A DNA stretch of 64,000 nucleotides from Meandrina meandrites. Taxonomy: Eukaryota; Cnidaria; Anthozoa; Scleractinia; Meandrinidae. The notes beneath the pieces were generated by a model. It worked only from the letters and a program-made list of their open reading frames with translations. It ran no database searches and was not told the origin of the DNA. A program made the translations under genes and the position numbers. The stretch covers positions 12,636,701 to 12,700,700 of the forward strand of contig OY855913.1 in NCBI GenBank assembly GCA_963693305.1, written 5' to 3'. Positions 11,977-24,516 of this stretch are shown here, piece by piece. Position 1 is the first letter of the stretch. Each line of letters starts with the position of its first letter.

Positions 11977-13421
11977 CTTTCAGATAAAACAAATAGTCTA
12001 TTCAACCAACAGCATATACAATAAAAGAGATCATATACTACTGAATGACAACTCTTCTTCCACTTCTACTGTCTTAGTAATGAGGGATATTGATCGAAAT
12101 CACAGGAAGGGAAAACAATTTCTACTGGCTTTCTTGTTTCAATGAAATGATATTCTCGATACCCAACAGCCACAAATGCAAAGGAATTAGTGAAGAGGAT
12201 CAGATTCTTTGCACTATTTATGAGTATGCCGAGTAAATTATTAGTCGAATACAACAGACTAAGTATGAGTTGTTGCTGTCATGTTTTAAACCCAAATAAA
12301 CATCAGTTTCGAAAGTGAAACGTAAATAATATTCTGTCTGACACTAGAAACTACGTATTCATATAGCTACTTAAGCGTCAAGATTTTTTGTCAAACGACT
12401 TTTTCCAAGGCTTCAAATGCTATGGAAGAGATTCTAACAATTTTTCAAACAATTTCTTCAATGATTCCTTGAATGCTTTTAATGACCCGGAGGAACATTT
12501 TAAACAATCTTTTAACGTTTCAAACGGATGGGAAAAAAATCTAATGGTTTCTCTAACACTTCTATCTATTTCTGAAACAGTTTTAATGGTTAACAAATTA
12601 AACGTGTTAGACTGTTTAACAGAAAAGCATTAGTGTATGTTTTCGTGTGGAAGGTCGCAAATATTTACGGTCAGAAAACTCTAGTTGAAGTCGGCAGCTC
12701 AGTTTTAAATTTGAAGCTTGTCTTGACAGTCAAAGGACTGAATGATTGGCACCTTTATTTATTCAGGGTAGCCCAGTCATCAAACAAGGTGCTGATAAAT
12801 ACAGTAGAACCCTTAGTAGGCTTTGGGGAAACAATGGCTACCAAATTGCATGCTGAAAAAAAAACTGGTTTTTTTTTGGCAATTAAAAAATGTCTCCACC
12901 AAATTGAGGTTGCATGTATTGTGATGTCAAAATTGGCTGCCATGGCAATGTCAAATATGGTCAAAGATATACTACTGTATTTTTGTCTAAGTGACAAAAG
13001 AAATATTACAAGTTTTTAAAATATTCTGTTGGTAGAGCTCAGAGCCATGTTAAATTTGTGGAAAAAATGTACAGTATTTATGTAGATGACTTCGTGTGCA
13101 GGTTTAAACATGGGCAAACACCATATTTGAAGTGTGTATTTGGTGTAAAATGGTCAGGAACCACTCATCGCTTAGAGGATGTTTTAGCAACCACTAAGCT
13201 GGGAGATGTTGTTTACTAGTTTTTGGGTTGTAATTTGTCGCAGATATTAATTGCTGCTCTTATAATCAAGTTACATGTAAATGGTTTAACTAAATTAACC
13301 AATGGGCCGGGTCAATTTGAAATGATTATTCTCCTGTTCGGTGGCCATAACTATAACACACAGCAAAATAAAAATTACAATTTGAGACATTGCTGCAATT
13401 ATTGTGCAGCTGGTCTATTAC
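11977..13421 (-). other. SBNO intron 4
   Basis: A 1.4-kb intron. A degenerate TTTTCAAACAATTTCTTCAA type repeat is discernible around 12390-12530. A 128-codon plus-strand frame at 12633-13019 resembles no family I know. Confidence 0.85.
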
Positions 13422-13464
13422 CTTGTTTCCACCACTGGATCAGGATGACGAAGTCCTATCTGTA
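13422..13464 (-). CDS. sbno: SBNO exon 4 (43-bp microexon)
   Basis: A very small exon between acceptor ATATTTCAG and donor ACAAG|GTAATAG. With the split codons it encodes LQIGLRHPDPVVETS, matching KIGLRHPDAVVETS of human SBNO1 almost residue for residue. It bridges exon 3 (...YVPSK) and exon 5 (SLSSVTPPD...) in frame. It is far too short to show up as an open reading frame; I found it by looking for the expected peptide between the neighbouring exons. Intron 3 upstream is about 17 kb. Confidence 0.92.
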
Positions 13465-13470
13465 CTGAAA

Positions 13471-13535
13471 TATAATAATATAAATATTATTGTTGCTATT
13501 ATTATTTATTATTATTATTATCATTATTATTATTA
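13471..13535 (+). repeat. (ATT)n microsatellite
   Basis: An imperfect ATT/TTA run about 65 bp long, just upstream of SBNO exon 4 in gene orientation. Confidence 0.85.
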
Positions 13536-14834
13536 CAAGTGAAACCGGTAAAAACAATATATAATTATATATCCCATAGAAAACAGGTGAATGTGTAAAG
13601 GTTAACAAAATAGATTAGTGTGAACCAATCAGCAGCTTACTTTTATAAGCAAATATCCATACCCACGCCACGGAGATGGTCATTGGAAATTCCGAAGGGG
13701 GGGTGATCTCAATAACCCAAGTTTTTACAAGAAAATATGAAGCTATACTGGAAATTCCAGGGGTAGGAGGGTCCGAAACAAAAAAACCATCCTTGGGGGA
13801 GGTATGGATATTATTTGGAACCACACATTTTAATTAGACTGCTATTAAACTATTGAAGACACTTTAGCCTGTGCTGCAAAAAAACTTGACGTCTTTACTT
13901 AACCTGGAGTACACTTTATGGTCTGTGATAATAATTATGTAAATTGTCTGTAATTTCATTATTTTTATTGGAACAAAATATTTTTGTCACAAGCCCCAGA
14001 ATGGTTTTAAAACTTACATGTAATAAAGTGTCAGTATTAACATGTAGTCTAATTGGGTTCTGGGATACCCATATTACATAATCACTTACTTATCCTCATC
14101 AAGCCCATGAGAACTCTTGAGGCCGGGTTCATACTACATAAATAGCTATGAAGGTCACTGAAGTATATTCAGGTTTAAACTGGCAACATGTGGAAATCAT
14201 TTGTGACAATTTTATTACATTAACACAAAGTGTATTTTTGAGTTCATTTTCAAGTTGACTGAGAGGAATGTCATTGCAAAGTCTCCAAGTCACCTGTAAA
14301 TAGAAACAAAACAAACAAAACCTTTTTATATATTAAAATTAAATGGCCTTTTTCAGTGTGTGAAAAAAAAACATGACTTCTTTCATGTTGGGCTATTGGA
14401 TCCAATAGTTTTTTACACTTGCTAGATAGAAAAATGATATTTATGGATTTTTTACTTTGTTGTTGTTTCCAGAGAAACATCAGTCTTTGGATAAGCATAT
14501 AATGGTTTCACCTTGCCCAGTCTACCTGAGTCAGGCAAGGAAGAAATCAATTTTCTTTGCACCCTTCCTTTCAGTAATCCTTGCAGAAAAGTGTCAGATT
14601 ATTAAATGTTTTGGACCCTAAAGTTGAATTTTTGTAATCTGGTCATCTCAAAACATTACGTTACATAAATCTTTGTTTGGTTTTCTTGTAGAGCAAGTTG
14701 TCAACAAAAACGAATATAGAGTTTATTTAAATCAAATTTACAGCTACTACATGGCTTAAATTCCCAAAAGTAAAACAAAAAAAAACAAAAAAATGGGGTC
14801 TTGTCAAATTGCGAGCCAACAAGTCATGAGAGCC

Positions 14835-14965
14835 ATTCCAGTTAATCTGAATAACACACTGGTTAGCCTTAATAGCTCTCTGGTTAGCCTAAACAGTACT
14901 CCAGTAAGCTACTCCAGTTAACCTACATAAGATTCCAGTTAGCCTAAATAGCACTCCAGTCTTTT
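14835..14965 (+). repeat. Degenerate ~22-bp minisatellite (CCAGTTAGCCTAAATAGCAC)
   Basis: Five to six units alternating CCAGTTAGCC and TGGTTAGCC with AAATAG/AACAGT tails. Confidence 0.6.
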
Positions 14966-15530
14966 AAATCACTTTGCCTGTTGCCAAACAGTATATTATA
15001 ACAGTTAAAAGATCAACAACTACCAGAACTTGTTATAATCCACTCAGTCAATATTCTGACAAACATTTCCTCATGTCTAAATAATGAAAGGATGCGATTC
15101 TTATTAATTTGAAGTAGTTTAACCCATTGACGCCTGAAGGTTTTTAGCGCGCACCCACCCCTAAATACCCAGGGTTCTCCCTAGTTTTCAGCCCAGCAGG
15201 TAAAAGAACTTTTCAAACCAGTAAAGAACTACTGGTGAATCTCAGCTGTTTTCTAGTGTTGCCCTATGCTGGTCAAATTTTATTTTACAAGAACTTTTTC
15301 TGGCCGTACTGTCGTCTTTTTATACATCCTAAGAAAAAATTGTATAAAATTTTCTTCCAGTGTTTAAAGGAGATATACTTGCTGTCGCTTACATGAAGTA
15401 GTACTTGAAAAAACGGCGCTCTCATTTCATCTTTGCTATGAATCGCTACAGCTACTTTTCTCTTTGCTTCGAATACTCAGCATTCACAATGGCATCGCTG
15501 AAGGGTCGTATTCTCAAGGTTTCTTTTAAC

Positions 15531-16987
15531 CACAGGCGGCCCAGACGTTGTATTCGATTTTGGCGATTACGTTTTGTCTTCAGCCGATAAGGCAGTGTAT
15601 GAAAATACTTTGAACATTACTCTAAATAGAAGTTGTATTAAAGATTTGAAAAAAAATGTCTTACTCTATGTTTGCCTTACGTTATTTTGACATTTCTTTG
15701 CTCCTAGAGTGGGTTTAAAGCTGTTTAGACGAGTTTTTTCTTTCTGAGGTGTGCTTTCCCTAAAGAGAAACGAAAGGCAGGCGACCTAGTTCGCCAACGG
15801 TCCGCACTCGAAGCTCCATAAATCCCACAAAAATGGTCGAATCTCGCCAAAATTGCTTCAATACAGCCGTCGACAATTCTTCTTTCGATGTCCTTCGATT
15901 AAGGTTCCAAAGTGTATCTAAACCGCCCGAGAAACGCTCGTTTTCGAGCGCTGGGTTTCCATTTTTGCTTTGTCTGAATGCGTGGTCAGTTATCTTGGGC
16001 ACAAGATTCAAATTTTAGCTTAGCGACCGTGCCATAGCGACAAAAATCACCCTCAACCGTGGGGAGGCACAGGGCAATTTGCGTCATGCATTACACCGTG
16101 TGATGGTCCCTGGGGAAATTTCACCGGAAACGTTAACTAAAAACACACTTGGCAAAACGCAACTAGCGAACTGATTTTAGCGCTTAGAAGCACCGTTGGA
16201 ATAAGCTTCAACTAAGAAAAGACTCTAACCAGCAAATGCAAAGTGTAACTGGTGACTAAAAAATTCGATTTTAGTGCTTAAAAGCACTGTCTAAAAAGAC
16301 ACACCTAGCAAACTGATTTTAGTGCTAAGAAGCACTGCTGAAGTAAGCTTCAGTTCAACAAAGAAACAGTACACAGTGCTTTTAAGTTATACGCAGTCAG
16401 TTCAGAGATTTCCCGCCGTTTTTAATTTGCATGACGCAAATTCCCCTGTGCCTCCCCACGGTTGAGGGCGATTTTTGTCGCTATGGCACGGTCGCTAAGC
16501 TAAAATTTGAATCTTGTGCCCAAGATAACTGACCACGCATTCAGACAAAGCAAAAATGGAAACCCAGCGCTCGAAAACGAGCGTTTCTCGGGCGGTTTAG
16601 ATAAACTTTGGAACCTTAGGCGAAGGAAAACTAAAGAAGAATTATCGACGGCTGTATTGAAGCAATTTTGGCGAGATTCGACCATTTTTGTGGGATTTAT
16701 GGAGCTTCGAGTGCGGACCGTTGGCGAACTAGGTCGCCTGCCTTTCGTTTCTCTTTAGGGAAAGCACACCTCAGAAAGAAAAAACTCGTCTAAACAGCTT
16801 TAAACCCACTCTAGGAGCAAAGAAATGTCAAAATAACGTAAGGCAAACGTAGAGTAAGACATTTTTTTTCAAATCTTTAATACAACTTCTATTTAGAGTA
16901 ATGTTCAAAGTATTTTCATACATTGCCTTATCGGCTGAAGACAAAACGTAATCGCCAAAATCGAATACAACGTCTGGGCCGCCTGTG
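15531..16987. mobile_element. Foldback transposon, 1457 bp with 560-bp inverted arms
   Basis: Arms 15531-16090 and 16428-16987 have the same length and are near-identical inverted copies, separated by 337 bp. The outer ends are CACAGGCGGC...GCCGCCTGTG. A perfect 7-bp direct repeat TTTTAAC flanks both sides (15524-15530 and 16988-16994), the expected target duplication. The spacer holds degenerate repeats of GATTTTAGTGCTTAGAAGCA type. Mirrored 83-codon frames in the arms (15760-16011 minus, 16507-16758 plus) differ at a handful of residues; they resemble no transposase I know and may be incidental. Confidence 0.88.
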
Positions 16988-17689
16988 TTTTAACCTACTG
17001 TCTGGGTTTCGTTTTAAACACTTACGAACTTAATGAGAAGAAGTTCACAACAAAAGTTGACTTTCCCTTCACTACACGTGAGCAACGAAAAACTTAGCAA
17101 TCAACTACACGTAAGCTTATTTTTCCGTAATATTTCTCACTTAAAATAAAATCTTTTTTACCTATTTGCCTTATGAATTCTTTCATTGTCAATGGAGAGA
17201 ACGGACAAAATGAAAGGAGAGCAGCTATTGCTGCCGATTCATTGTGAAGAAAGTCCGCCAAAACGTGCTTTTGTTTTTCGATAGATAACAACAATCAAAG
17301 ATTTAGAAGGTGAAGAGAAAGAATATTGAATTAGAATGCTGGCACAAAGTTGTAAATGAATATTGCATTTTTCGCTGTTTATTTTCTTCCTATTCTATCA
17401 GTTTTTCATCATAACTGCATTGGTGCAACGACTGGCATTACTTTGTTATTAACCTGTTGAATTTTCAACATTACTAAGCGGTTTTAGGCGGTAAAGAGTG
17501 GTGCTGCAAGCGGTAAATTTTACCGGTTACCGTCTGATTTGGAGAACCCTGAATACCTGGCTCTTTTACGGCATTTAATGCAAACGTACGAGTGGAAAAA
17601 ATAAACCATATGCGCAGTAAATTCAGACAAATAATTAGTTCCTGAAGTAAACTTTTATTCCAACTAGACATGTTGAAAGACTAATTTAT

Positions 17690-18480
17690 GACTTAAAGAG
17701 TTTATCAGCCTTGATAAATTGATCCCAAACCAAACTTAAAGACAGCAATAAAATTTAATTCACCTCCGCGCGTCATTTTTGGAATTCGGAAAAACACAGA
17801 GACTTTGTACAAAGTCCTAAAAATATCGTGAAATACTCTAGTAAAAGATAGGCTTTCATTCTGTACAACTGACACTTCCATTAATCCAGAAGTACTAAGG
17901 AATTTTCTTGGTGCAGAAAAGCGGGAACTTGAGAAGATTGAAAATATTTACAAATCACGGCGGCGTGAAACAGCGTAAAATCGCTGACAAAACTACAGAA
18001 CTCTTACCACTAAATGAACACTAGCAACGCTTTCTACGCTTTCCTTTACTTTTAATGTTAATAAACATACTCCTTTGTATTTTCTGAAGCACTGTAGTAA
18101 TTTTCTAAGCTATAAGCACAACTCAAAACAAAGCGGCTAAATAAACAACTAAAGCAAGTCTCGGTAAAAAAATGCGTATCAGATAACAACACGTGCGTGT
18201 CAAATCTGTTCGCTTCAAAAGCCCAAAATTCTGAACTAAAGATTAATAAATGAAAGAGACTTGAAAGAAACTTTGTTTCGAATTAAATTTTATTTAGGAT
18301 AAAGCCAAGAAATGTATTCAAAAGCGTCAAAATATCAAAAAATTTCAAAGCCGTCTTTTTCTGCATCAAGAATTAATTATTCACATGTTCACACTAAAGC
18401 GAAAGTTTTAATTTTAGCCGACGGCTTTTGCAGTCAATTGTTCACATAAAGGCTTTACCGATCCTTCTAAAAATTCCATC
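17690..18480 (-). repeat. Dispersed repeat R1, copy C (inverted)
   Basis: Reverse-complement matches to copies at 25230-27040 and 36175-37790, at both ends: the GGTTTGGGATCAATTTATCA side and the GAAGGATCGGTAAAGCC side. Confidence 0.65.
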
Positions 18481-21235
18481 CATATTTGAAGCACTACTGT
18501 ACATTACCATTTTTGTTTTCAAAAGTCTTGAGAAGCCGCATTAAGCTTGTTTGTTGGTCCGTGATTTCTATTCAAAACACATTTCGAAGCGCCATGACAC
18601 CTTGTCTTTGCGGCCGTGGAAGGAAGATGAATCTGTCCTCAACGAGGTTTAAGCACTCTATATTCCATGATTTTCCACTTTAGAGCCACTTAAAAATTGG
18701 TCGGTGTTTCTTCTTTTCATTTTTAGCCCCAAAGAGGGAATATTCTGTGTTCCGAATGGAAAACAAGGCCTTGAAAGTTTGTAAACAAGAGCGGTGATGC
18801 GCCATGATTTTCTTGTACATTTTGAACGCACGGGTCAAGACGAAAAACCTTCTTTCTAGGACCCCTAGAGTTCTCTAAAAATATGCGCAGAAAACAGATT
18901 CTGATTGCTTTATTTGCCCTTATTATCAATAGAACAATAGGAGAACCAAAAAGTCTCCAGGGAGGGACGGAAAGGGCATTTGTCACCATGTGCTTTTTTC
19001 GGGCGGTTCCGGGCGGCACAGGCATTTCAGGGGTGGTTTTCGCACGGGCGGTTACGGACGGCACAGGCGCCAATGGGTTAAAATTCAGATGGCAAGCATA
19101 AATACAATTACATGCCTCAACGAACTGACTGACACTCAAAATCTTTTTTTTTTCCTCTGAGCTCGGCTTTAATTTGAGTTAGCACGATTCTATCGGTAGC
19201 ACTTTTATAAATCTTCGTCGAAGACATAAGCATAAACCAGTGTTCAAAATAAAATCGTTGTGCAATGAGAAACGCTTACCTAAGGTCCCTTCAAGTGTCT
19301 GTTACTATGTTAGAAATGTTTGCGAAACGTTTCCCTCGCCGTTTCTCCTCATTACATATTCTTCGTTATCGGGAATATGAATAGAAGAAGAATACCCTGT
19401 GTTTGGAAACTCGTTGTGATCGCGTCAAGAAGGAAAAACATCGACAAAACTATCCTATATAGCTCAAACTATATAACTCGTTGCTATTTTGAACATTTTG
19501 TTGTTGTGAGCCCGCAATACAGACCACCGGGAATCCCCTAGCTGCGGGGAGGGGAGGGTTAGAGGGAGGGGCTGCTGCTAAACTTGTCCCCAGACTCCAC
19601 TCCTTTTGTCTGAAAGAAATAAAATCCATCCTCGCCAAAAGCAATTGAAATGAGAAGAAACTGACAACGCCGTCATAAAGAGCATACACTCCTGCCTTTG
19701 GCAAAATTTTATTCTATTTCTACCGCAAATGGTCGCTGAGTAGGAAGCCAATAAACTTTTCAATTGTAGTTTTCACTGCTGTACATTTTTAGGAAAAAGT
19801 AATCATGGCCATTTTTAAAAACACTATTTAAAAAACTACATCTTCGCTTAAAAATATCCTAAGAGAAATATTCTAGTAAAGTTTTCAAGTGAATTTAAAA
19901 TTCTGGTCCTTTCTGGTCACGTGACTGATGACGTCGTAGCGATGAAAGTGATAAAAACGGATTTAGCATGGAAGTATCTACCAACTTATACTTTGTTGTT
20001 TCTTTACATTTAATGCAATGCCAGATATGCACTTGTACCCAGACTCCCACCTTTTGAAAGTTGTACATAGCTCCCTTAAAATTTATATTTTGTTCAGTTC
20101 CTGGGCAGTCCGAAATGCCTCACGCCAAGGTGCTTCAAGCTCTAATGACTGCTTTTTTTAGTAGCAAACTATTTTCGTCACAGTTAGCAAAAACGAACTT
20201 CTGAGCAAAGTTACGTGACTAATGACATCATCACCCTATGTCTCATATGAGAAGTATTTTATGGTAAGAGTTATTTCTATACGACATAGTACTACTGCAG
20301 GCTTCAAACTGACCAAGTTATTTGGCATTTACGATTTTTCAGTTGAAAAGGATTCTGGGAAGGTTCTTATTATAATTATATATTGTTAAATTTATAATTA
20401 TTATTATTATTATTATCAAATGTCAAATTTCTTTAACTCAAAATCAAATTTCCTGCCTTTTCCCTGACCTTTATTTTTCCTTAACCATTCCCTGATCTGT
20501 GACAACCCTGCACTTACCAAGTTGCTACGTAAAGAACAGCATCATTTTGCATTGTTTTTTAATTTGGCAAGCTTCCCGGTATTGAAACAGCTACAGTTAA
20601 ACTTAAGATACACTACACAATTATTTTGTAATAACAAACTGATTTTGTGGATTGCTTCGTGAAAACTTAAGATTTATTTGCATCTGAAATGTGTGTGGTT
20701 AAAAAATAAATAAACATGCAGTGGGATCATAACAATAAACAGCAGTGCATAAGTTTGGTTCTCATTCAATTTTTTAAATATATTGTCAATGGCCATTTTT
20801 ACGACTATTTTGCAGAATGCAAAAAAGGAGTTAAGTTAACGAGCATGACGTCACTCGCTCAGATGGTCAATCAGTCAATGGGTTGTAGACTTTTGTTTGT
20901 AATGCCGCTGACCAATGCATAACTTGAAGATGAAATTTTCAAAATGTCTACAAATGTGAAATGTAGTGAAGCAATGAGTGATGAGATAATTACAGCTATG
21001 TCAAGAGCATGTGGTGCGAGCATTTTCCTCTTTCAATCATTTAAAAACAACCTAGAAAGCATTTATTGTCCTTGTTACAAGACGAACGCGGGCTCCTGGC
21101 AAGCATGGGTTTTAATAACATGTTGCATGTAATGCAGGAATATTGAGAAAAATAATAAAGGTTAAGCGCACGCTATGGCCGCACGAATTTTCAAAGTATG
21201 TACAAGCCTCGTGGTATATCATTACTAGAAAAGAT

Positions 21236-23035
21236 CAGTTATATAATGTCTTATCAAAGAATACCAACTAAATGTTCAACTGTGTTTAATTAACAAATGT
21301 CAAGACGCGTGGTTAGTCACGAAAGACATTACATAAGCAGACATTGCTCCTGTTGAGTGTGTCATCAAACAGTGGTTGAAACTGCACTACTACGCGCAGA
21401 AAGCAATGACTACTTTATTTTACAAGTAAAATTACCGTTAACAACTTTGGGCGCTTAACAGAAGTACACAATAAAATTGAACCATTTGGCGGTAAATGCA
21501 TGGATATCACACATGTATCATTCCTTTAGTAACACTATACTGCGACTTAATGTTCGACTATGTTTAATTAACAGCTGTCAAGACTTGTGGTTAGTCACGA
21601 AAGACATTACATAAGTGGACATTGCTCCTGTTGAGCATGTCATCAAACAGTGATTAAAATTGCACTACTGCCGCGCAGAAAGCAACGGTGACTCTAGTTT
21701 ACAAGTAAAATTACCATTAACAACTTTGGACGATAAACAGAAGTACACAATAAAGTTGACAACCATTTGGCAGTAAATGCATGGATATCACACGTGTATC
21801 ATTCCTTTAGTAACACTATACTGCAACTTAATGTTCGACTATGTTTAACAGCTTTTAAGACAAGTGGTTAAGTTGGAAAGACATTTACATAAGCAATCAT
21901 TGCTCCTGTTGAGCGTCGGATAAACATTACTTTTGTCTCTTGAACTACAATACTTATTACGTTTAACAAGAATAATTTCATTTATTCATTTCTTCCCCTT
22001 ATATGTTTGATCACAGTTTGCGTGTCTGGATACAGGCAGCCTAAACAACTCTTTTGTTAGCTTTGTGAAGTGATACAAGATAAACGATATCAACTTATAA
22101 TTAAAAGTTACCACTTGCGTGTTCTCCAGTAACACTATACTGCAACTTAATGTTCGACTATGTTTAACAGCTGTCAAGACTCGTGGTTAAGTGACAAAAG
22201 ACATTTACATAAGCAGTCATTGCTCCTGTTGAGCGTGGGATAAACATTACCATTGTCTCTTGAACTACAACTAGACGCTTAACTGCGTGTACCCAGGCAG
22301 TCATTAAACTGTCAAGGCTAAGTAAAGAAATAAATTGACTTTGTTTGCACAGCCATGATTGTGTTAAAACTGTCATCAAACAGTGATTAAAATTGCACTA
22401 ATAAGCGTACTAGTGAAATAGCCAAGTCTCGATATTTTAAAATTCAGCCTAAAACAATAGACATCACTGCAAACGTTGTGTGCATTTGTATGTGGTTTGA
22501 GAAGAAATCATGGTATTAAAATTACCATTAACAAATTCGGACGCTTAACATAAGTAGACAATAAAGTTGACAACCATTTGGCAGTTAATGCATGGATATC
22601 ACACATCTATCGTTCCTTTGGTAACACTATACTTCAATTAATGTTCGACTATGTTTAACAGCTGTCAAGACTTGTGGTTTGTCACGAAAGACATTTACAT
22701 AAGCAGACATTGCTCCTGTTGAGCGTGTAATCAAACAGTGATTAAAATTGCATTACTACGCGCAGAAAGCAATGGCAACTCTATTTTACAAGTAAAATTA
22801 CCATTAACAACTTTGCACACTTAACATAAGTACACAATAAAGTTGACAACCATTTGGCAGTAAATGCATGGATATCACACGTGTATCATTCCTTTAGTAA
22901 CACTATACTGCAACTTAATGTTTGACTATGTTTAACAGCTTTTAAGACAAGTGGTTAAGTCATGAAAGACATTTTCATAAGCAGTCATTGCTCCTGCTGA
23001 GCGTCGGATAAACATTACTTTTGTCTCTTCAACTC
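21236..23035 (+). repeat. Satellite of about 280-bp units, six copies
   Basis: The phrase AATGTTCGACTATGTTTAA recurs at about 21271, 21549, 21830, 22149, 22640 and 22917. It is followed each time by a variant of TGTCAAGACTTGTGGTTAGT and ACATTGCTCCTGTTGAGCGT. Spacings are 278, 281, 319, 491 and 277 bp, so the longer gaps hold insertions. All units are in the same orientation. Confidence 0.8.
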
Positions 23036-23315
23036 ATGTAACGCTGGATTTGGCGTCGTAATATAAACATTATGAAACAATTCAAGTTATTAGGGAGGAG
23101 AAGAATGTCCAGTTTATGTGCACTTTGAAATAGTAGCAATTGACATGAAATATTGTTGTTTACATCAGTTTTTTTCTTGATCCTTATCATCTGATGCTGA
23201 TGTAAATTGAGCATTTTCACGTGATACATTTTTTCATTTCCTCATTAGACAAAACTTGATTTTGTATATGTATCTCATTATTCATAAGTGGGATGCACAT
23301 AGACTGCAGTTTTAA

Positions 23316-23359
23316 TAGCCTGCAAACGCAGATGTATTTGCGTCTGCGTTCGCAGGCTA
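23316..23359. mobile_element. 44-bp hairpin insertion with 9-bp target duplication
   Basis: TAGCCTGCAAACGCAGATG, then TATTTG, then CGTCTGCGTTCGCAGGCTA fold into one hairpin with two mismatches. A perfect 9-bp direct repeat CAGTTTTAA sits on either side (23307-23315, 23360-23368). The element is essentially two termini joined together. Confidence 0.8.
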
Positions 23360-24040
23360 CAGTTTTAATTGTTGTTTTCAAAGTTTGCATTGTATCACTG
23401 GATTTCATAATTTACGGCTTTTTCTAGCGTTACATTTTTTGTAACGGTGGTGACAGGCAATAGCGTGCGCTAAGCCTTAATTATTATAAATGGGAAGCAC
23501 TTATTAGCTTCTTGGGAAAAACACATGTTGGGACAAAAAAAAAGATCGTGCACGTGGCCGCCCGTGTGTTGAACTCTCTCCCTCCATGCTTTCCAACCCA
23601 ACGCATTGAAGTAACTTAACATACAAAGCGTATATGTGTCTAGAGCGTTATGCATCATTGCATTGCGAATTTTAAGAGGTTTAAAGAAGGGACAGCAAAA
23701 AGAAATTTATTTTTGCAACAAAACTAAAAATATTTTCATATTTTCTGCTGATACTGATGCATGTTCTTCATCATGGAAAATAGTCGTTGCCTCAAAGAGG
23801 CCTTTGATTATAAGACATATTTGATAGAGCCAAGATCTGTGCGAATATATCGTCCAATGTTTCTTGTCTAGACAGGTTCACTCATCGGACACAAATCACC
23901 ATTTTTGTGCTATATAATGTATAGTTGACGCGAAACTCTTGTACACAATGTGCAAGCAGCTTTTATTCTCCCTAGTTTGAGGAAATTAATCGTTTCCTCC
24001 AAAGGCTTTTTGAGTGTGCATATTTCAGAACGCCTTGCTT

Positions 24041-24125
24041 CTCAATCCTTGAGACTCAAGACTCGAAACTCAAATTTCGAGACACTCAAACTTTGAGTCT
24101 GGGGTCTCAGGTCTCGAGGATTGAG
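24041..24125. repeat. 85-bp GAGACTC-rich imperfect hairpin
   Basis: CTCAATCCTTGAGACTCAAG at the left pairs with the reverse complement of CTGGGGTCTCAGGTCTCGAG plus GATTGAG at the right. The centre repeats GAGACTC/GAGTCTC motifs. Confidence 0.65.
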
Positions 24126-24189
24126 TCTAGACTGTCAACTTATGTGGTTCTGATTTGGAAACACTGTAAATTGAAGAAACAAAATACTA

Positions 24190-24232
24190 AATGGGAGCTC
24201 CGCTTTTAAGCCTGCCTAAATCTATATATTAG
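24190..24232 (+). repeat. Terminal fragment of repeat R2 (GGGAGCTCCGCTTTT)
   Basis: GGGAGCTCCGCTTTTAAGCC plus TGCCTAAATCTATA recurs at 57770 and 63017, always in this orientation and always at the right edge of a repeat. Confidence 0.6.
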
Positions 24233-24382
24233 GGGTTGATAATGCTGATTTGCATTATTCTTTTGTTGATGTCCGTAGAAAGGTGGGTGAACCAGTTGCT
24301 TGTTTGGGTCCACTTGGGTGGACTTGTATTGGGCGTTCAGATGGTAGAGTGGAGTCTGGAACTATAATGCACACAATTAGAA

Positions 24383-24504
24383 CACTGCTAACCCGAGAAG
24401 CTGGACTGGTTTACAGAGCTGGAAGTTGTTGTGAGTTGGACCACACTGCTAACCCGAGAAGCTGGACTGGTTTACAGAGCTGGAAGTTGTTGTGAGTTGG
24501 ACCA
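24383..24504 (+). repeat. 61-bp tandem duplication
   Basis: Two practically identical 61-bp units, CACTGCTAACCCGAGAAGCT...GTTGGACCA, back to back. Confidence 0.85.
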
Positions 24505-24516
24505 AACTCATTCTTA

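Larger units (their letters stand above)
15118..19083. mobile_element. Possible 4-kb composite element with TTTAACCCATTG termini
   Basis: The left end TTTAACCCATTGACGCCTG and the right end (reverse complement) TTTAACCCATTGGCGCCTG match at 18 of 19 positions in inverted orientation. The interval contains the 1457-bp foldback element and a repeat copy, so if real it is a host for later insertions. No target duplication or transposase is visible, and the ends could be two separate copies. Confidence 0.35.

Noticed and set aside
12633..13019. 128-codon plus-strand open frame
   Set aside because: It lies in an SBNO intron, resembles no family I know, has no splice or promoter context, and its reverse strand is also open; probably chance in AT-rich DNA.
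18723..19139. 138-codon minus-strand open frame
   Set aside because: It crosses the right end of the possible TTTAACCC element and GGGCGG-rich repeats; no recognisable domain.
21236..23035. CRISPR-like array
   Set aside because: Units are ~280 bp and the context is eukaryotic; this is a satellite, not short repeats with unique spacers.
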